Shown here one piece after another: positions 61,195 to 64,000 of a DNA stretch of 64,000 bases. The stretch comes from Tenacibaculum gallaicum (GTDB taxonomy: Bacteria > Bacteroidota > Bacteroidia > Flavobacteriales > Flavobacteriaceae): NCBI RefSeq assembly GCF_003387615.1, contig NZ_QUNS01000001.1, positions 186,001 through 250,000 of the forward strand, in the 5' to 3' direction. The notes below the pieces were generated by a model. The model saw only the letters and a list, made by a program, of their open reading frames with translations. It searched no databases and was not told the DNA's origin. Made by a program: the position numbers and the translations under genes. Positions within the stretch are counted from its first letter, which is position 1; each line of letters begins with the position of its first letter.

Positions 61195-61695
61195 TTAGTT
61201 TAAAATAACCTCTTCTAACATTCCTTCCACAAGCCTTAATTGATCATCTTGTGAAGCTAATTCTTTTCTTACAACTTTCTGAGCTATTTCGATAGATAAG
61301 TCTCCTACCTTTTTCTTTAACTCAGCAATTGCTGCTTGTTGCTCTTGCTTAATAGTAGCCTTAGCATTCTCTACCATAGTAGAGGTTTGCTCTTCAGCTT
61401 CCTGCTTTGCATCAGCAATGATTTTATCTTTAATCTCACGAGCCTCTTTCATCATTGTATCTCTCTCAGCTCTTGCTTCTTTTAATAAACGCTCGTTATC
61501 TGCGTGCAAGTTTTGCATTTCTTTACGAGCATTTTCAGCCTGATCTAATGCATTTTGAATACCTTCTTCACGTTCTGTTAAAGCAGCCATAATTGGTTTC
61601 CATGCAAATTTGAACAATAAAACTAGTAAGATTACTAATATTAATGCTTGCATAGCAAATAGCCCTGGAGAAAAATCATTTATTAACTGATCCAT
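61195..61695 (-). CDS. atpF: ATP synthase F0 subunit b
   Basis: 166 aa. One N-terminal membrane helix (about residues 9-27, LFAMQALILVILLVLLFKFA) followed by a long charged coiled coil (about 35-155), the peripheral stalk that holds F1 still. It follows atpE with a 106-base gap, the largest inside the run before atpA. Confidence 0.96.
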   Translation of the reverse strand: MDQLINDFSPGLFAMQALILVILLVLLFKFAWKPIMAALTEREEGIQNALDQAENARKEMQNLHADNERLLKEARAERDTMMKEAREIKDKIIADAKQEAEEQTSTMVENAKATIKQEQQAAIAELKKKVGDLSIEIAQKVVRKELASQDDQLRLVEGMLEEVILN

Positions 61696-61801
61696 TGTAT
61701 CTGAAATTTAATCTTTTTACTGTTTGTTTTTGTTTAATTTGAAAACATTTCCTGCAACCAATCGTTACAGGAAAATGTTTTACTTCTTTTTTGTTTCGGA
61801 A

Positions 61802-61990
61802 TTATTTCCCTAAGATTAAAGCACCAAATGCTAATCCTTCTAATAATGCTCCGATAATGATCATCGCTGTTTGGATTTTATTAGCTGCTTCTGGTTGACG
61901 TGCGATAGCTTCCATTGCACTTCCTCCGATTTTACCTAATCCTAATCCTCCTCCGATAACGATTAATCCTGCTCCAATTAAATTGTACAT
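61802..61990 (-). CDS. atpE: ATP synthase F0 subunit c
   Basis: 62 aa, two helices with the RQPE loop (31-34) and the essential acid Glu51 in GALLEGLAFGAL. The GGGLGLGKIGGSAMEAIARQ segment is the helix-packing glycine repeat. The residues around Glu51 do not show the pattern of Na+-type c rings, so proton use is expected. Confidence 0.97.
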   Translation of the reverse strand: MYNLIGAGLIVIGGGLGLGKIGGSAMEAIARQPEAANKIQTAMIIIGALLEGLAFGALILGK

Positions 61991-62032
61991 ACTGATTGAT
62001 TTATATATAATTAAACAAATTCTTATTCTAAA

Positions 62033-63163
62033 TTAGTGATGCTCGTGTTCTTCAACCGCCATACCAATAAATAATGACGATAGCATTGTAAAAATAAATG
62101 CTTGTAAGAACGCAACTAAAATTTCGATTACTGTGATAAATAATGCTAACAATAATGAAATACTGGTAGATCCAAATACCGTAAAATCTTTTTTAAGGGT
62201 AATCATTAATGCTATTAAGCTCATTACTACGAAGTGACCCGCTGTAATGTTTGCAAATAAACGCACTAATAACGAGAAAGGTTTAATTAATAGAAAACCA
62301 ATCAACTCGATTACTGCTAAAATTGGCCTTAAAATTACCGGTACACCTGGCATCCATAATGTATGCGCCCAGAAATCTTTACTCCCATTTGTTAAGTAAA
62401 TTACTAATGTAAACAATGCTAAACATACTGTTACAGCAATCTGCCCTGTTACATTAAACCCAAAAGGGGTTAAACCTAACAAGTTCAATATCCAAATAAA
62501 GAAGAATACTGTTAACAAATAAGGCATAAACTTCATGTATTTTTTCTCACCTATATTAGGTTTTGCTATTTCATCTCTTACATACAACACTAAAGGTTCT
62601 AATACACGACCAACTCCTGTAGGAATTGCTCCTTTCTTATAACTTTTAGCTAACGAACCAAAACCTAATAACATTAACAACCCTACGAACAACATACCGA
62701 ATACACTTTTAGTAATAGAAAAATCTAACACTTTATGTGCATTTTTAGCATGATGAGCTTCATCAAAAGCAACTGCCGTCTCTCCTTCGTTTAACTCGTA
62801 TATTTTACTATGGATTTTAGAAAGTTTTACCCCACCTTTTTCTACAATGACATGACCATCATCGTTGTGGTGAAATTCAGAAGACATAAAAGCTTTTAAA
62901 CCTTCACTCGTCCAAACAATCATTGGTAATGGAAAACCAATATGCTTGCGTTCACCTACATCGTTTGTATACGAAAACAGTGTGAAATCGTGTGAATCTG
63001 CCAAGTGATGCTTAATATATCCATCAATTTCACTTTTAGTGTTAACTCTTCCTCCATCTTTTGATTTTGAAGTTGTATCCCCTCCTCCAGCGAACGCTGT
63101 AAATGAACTAAATACTATTGCTAGTACCGTTAAAAAATAGATAGGTTTTTTTGCTATCATCAT
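62033..63163 (-). CDS. atpB: ATP synthase F0 subunit a, with N-terminal extension
   Basis: 376 aa (Met2 is an equally possible start). The essential Arg301 lies in LLVRLFANITAGH, and the last helix has the conserved Gln in AFLQAFIFTML. A signal-like N terminus (about residues 1-25, ends FAGGGD) precedes about 120 extra residues rich in His and Asp before the first core helix, as is usual in Bacteroidota. It forms the proton half-channels. A strong promoter sits 41-70 bases upstream. Confidence 0.95.
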   Translation of the reverse strand: MMIAKKPIYFLTVLAIVFSSFTAFAGGGDTTSKSKDGGRVNTKSEIDGYIKHHLADSHDFTLFSYTNDVGERKHIGFPLPMIVWTSEGLKAFMSSEFHHNDDGHVIVEKGGVKLSKIHSKIYELNEGETAVAFDEAHHAKNAHKVLDFSITKSVFGMLFVGLLMLLGFGSLAKSYKKGAIPTGVGRVLEPLVLYVRDEIAKPNIGEKKYMKFMPYLLTVFFFIWILNLLGLTPFGFNVTGQIAVTVCLALFTLVIYLTNGSKDFWAHTLWMPGVPVILRPILAVIELIGFLLIKPFSLLVRLFANITAGHFVVMSLIALMITLKKDFTVFGSTSISLLLALFITVIEILVAFLQAFIFTMLSSLFIGMAVEEHEHH

Positions 63164-63203
63164 ACCTTACTAAATATAGAATTATGGTCTCTAAATTTCC
63201 GTG

Positions 63204-63233
63204 CAAAGGTACACAATAAATTAAAACTACAAA
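63204..63233 (-). promoter_or_regulatory. Promoter of the atpB-G run
   Basis: Minus-strand -33 TTTG (63233-63230), 18-base spacer, -7 TACCTTTG (63211-63204). Full consensus; about 37 bases of leader to ATG 63163. Confidence 0.8.
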
Positions 63234-63287
63234 CGGTTTTTTTATTTAGTTTTCCTGAGTCTTTTAAAGGCTTACAAAAACAGGGAA

Positions 63288-63668
63288 CTATCTATTATTC
63301 AACAACTTTGAAACACCAATAGCTTCAACCAATAAAAAAGTAAGAATAGGAAGTAATATTGAAACTTTTTCTGGTTTAGTTAAGCCTGTTTCAGAAAAAA
63401 TAGAATCTTGATATAACATAATAAAGACTCCAAACTTCACCAACATTAAACCAAGGTATAGATAACCTGTTTCATTAGGTAAATAACTTATTACTATTTC
63501 TACAGCAATATAAATTAACAACGAAGCAATTACATTAAATATGTATACTGATATTAACGAAAAAGATAAGTTTAAAGTACTTCTCTCTATAAAATAATTA
63601 TTAATAAAAAAGCCTAAAGCTGCTAAAGTAACTACAATTACAGCAAAAAATATAATTCGTTTAATCAT
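63288..63668 (-). CDS. Small membrane protein of the atp locus (AtpI-like position)
   Basis: 126 aa with four membrane helices (about 5-23, 36-58, 67-87, 103-121). It overlaps the preceding AtpZ-like gene by eight bases, so they are co-translated. Its position, directly before atpB, is that of AtpI in other phyla, but the sequence similarity is weak; in Flavobacteriia this slot is often filled by an uncharacterised DUF protein (DUF6168-type, from memory). An assembly role for the c ring or Mg2+ supply is inferred from position only. Confidence 0.65.
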   Translation of the reverse strand: MIKRIIFFAVIVVTLAALGFFINNYFIERSTLNLSFSLISVYIFNVIASLLIYIAVEIVISYLPNETGYLYLGLMLVKFGVFIMLYQDSIFSETGLTKPEKVSILLPILTFLLVEAIGVSKLLNNR

Positions 63669-63891
63669 CGTTTTTCGTTAGGTTTGTCACTTGTATAATT
63701 ACCGAAAGCATGGCTCCGAAAACTGCCACAAGTGTACAAATTTTTACGTAAAGTTGGTTATCGTTTGGGTATTTCTGGTCTAACCATTCACCTAGTAAAC
63801 TTCCTAAGTAAATAGTTAGTCCCATTTGAAGTGCGATTCCTGTGAATCGTATGTATTTATTAAGCGGTTTTTTCTTTGAGTCCTTGCTCAT
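63661..63891 (-). CDS. AtpZ/AtpI-like small membrane protein
   Basis: 76 aa with two membrane helices. The residues IALQMGLTIYLGSLLGEWLD match the AtpZ/'F0F1-ATPase subunit' pattern, in which G-x-x-x-G-x-x-x-D marks the first hairpin. It overlaps the upstream bactofilin gene by 32 bases and the next gene by 8. AtpZ forms a Mg2+/Ca2+ channel complex with AtpI in some bacteria; that is inferred here. Confidence 0.8.
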   Translation of the reverse strand: MSKDSKKKPLNKYIRFTGIALQMGLTIYLGSLLGEWLDQKYPNDNQLYVKICTLVAVFGAMLSVIIQVTNLTKNDD

Positions 63892-64000
63892 TTTTATTTA
63901 ATTCTTTTACCGCTCCTTTCATTGCACAAGTAGCATTGAATTCAGCTCCTGGCTCCACAGATAGTTTCCCTATAATAACATCTCCGGTAATGTTTGCTGA
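63860..64000 (-). CDS. Bactofilin (polymer-forming cytoskeletal protein), C-terminal end only
   Basis: Minus-strand reading frame entering from the right edge: 46 codons then TAA at 63862-63860. SANITGDVIIGKLSVEPGA is a right-handed beta-helix repeat typical of bactofilins, followed by FNATCAMKGAV and a charged tail. The N terminus lies outside the window. Bactofilin genes next to atpZ-atpB are common in Bacteroidota. Confidence 0.8.
   Translation of the reverse strand, partial: SANITGDVIIGKLSVEPGAEFNATCAMKGAVKELNKNEQGLKEKTA

Noticed and set aside
1..64000. CRISPR arrays, phage genes, insertion sequences or an origin of replication
   Set aside because: No regularly spaced repeats, cas, transposase, integrase or DnaA-box clusters were found on either strand.

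Overview
The window is AT-rich chromosomal DNA from a member of the Flavobacteriaceae (Bacteroidota), most like a marine Tenacibaculum or close relative; the genus is an inference. The signs are TAnnTTTG (-7) promoters in place of the sigma70 -10 box, few Shine-Dalgarno sites, T9SS type A sorting domains, a SusC/TonB-type receptor with a carboxypeptidase-like plug extension, DUF4252, DUF4286 and DUF2723 proteins, and an ATP synthase operon without atpD and atpC. Nearly all of it is coding. No rRNA, insertion sequence, integrase or CRISPR array was seen.

Layout. 1-5.1 kb: 5'-complete fragment of an OlsF-like double acyltransferase gene, aspartate kinase, a GNAT acetyltransferase, fructose-1,6-bisphosphatase and superoxide dismutase. 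5.1-6.2 kb: a hotdog thioesterase and a TetR repressor, each preceded by a copy of the same operator. 6.2-13.6 kb is the accessory region: a T9SS-cargo Sel1 protein, a Sec-exported 809-aa protein ending in an AHH nuclease domain, its probable immunity protein, then a run of very AT-rich immunity-like genes, GLPGLI-like secreted proteins, hairpins and gene debris. 13.6-16.7 kb: a methionine/cysteine PLP enzyme, DinB, ArsC-like and DUF4252 genes and two tandem tRNA-Gln genes. 16.8-26 kb: a DUF2723 membrane protein, polysaccharide deacetylase, cysteine-less thioredoxin, metallophosphoesterase and DNA polymerase I. 25.2-27.1 kb: a WYL regulator divergent from a DinB operon with paired operators. 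27.2-34 kb: Ig-like lipoprotein, ComF, a lipid-methyltransferase-like protein, two coiled-coil paralogues, glyS and a small membrane protein. 34-41.6 kb: SGNH lipoprotein plus TonB receptor, ribF, a small XRE regulator with a perfect palindrome, serS and a 47-aa ORF. 41.7-48.6 kb: TPR protein, DUF4286, a class B1 metallo-beta-lactamase, rsmA, mgtE, a LysE exporter and a PaaE-like flavo-iron-sulfur reductase. 48.7-53 kb: a PadR regulator with two membrane proteins, rsmI and dxs. 53-58 kb: a purple-acid-phosphatase-like T9SS cargo, a membrane protein and a metzincin lipoprotein. 58-64 kb: atpG-A-H-F-E-B, two small membrane genes and the end of a bactofilin gene.

How parts work together. Four regulator loci (TetR, WYL, XRE, PadR) carry readable inverted-repeat operators at or near their own promoters, consistent with autoregulation. 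The housekeeping genes serve isoprenoid, aspartate-family and sulfur amino acid, riboflavin, tRNA-charging, rRNA-methylation and ATP metabolism. The strongest candidate for an undescribed system is the 6.8-13.5 kb locus: a signal-peptide-bearing AHH nuclease, apparently not using the T9SS sorting domain of its operon partner, followed by an immunity gene and a decaying immunity array in which the same hairpin precedes each of two secreted paralogues.
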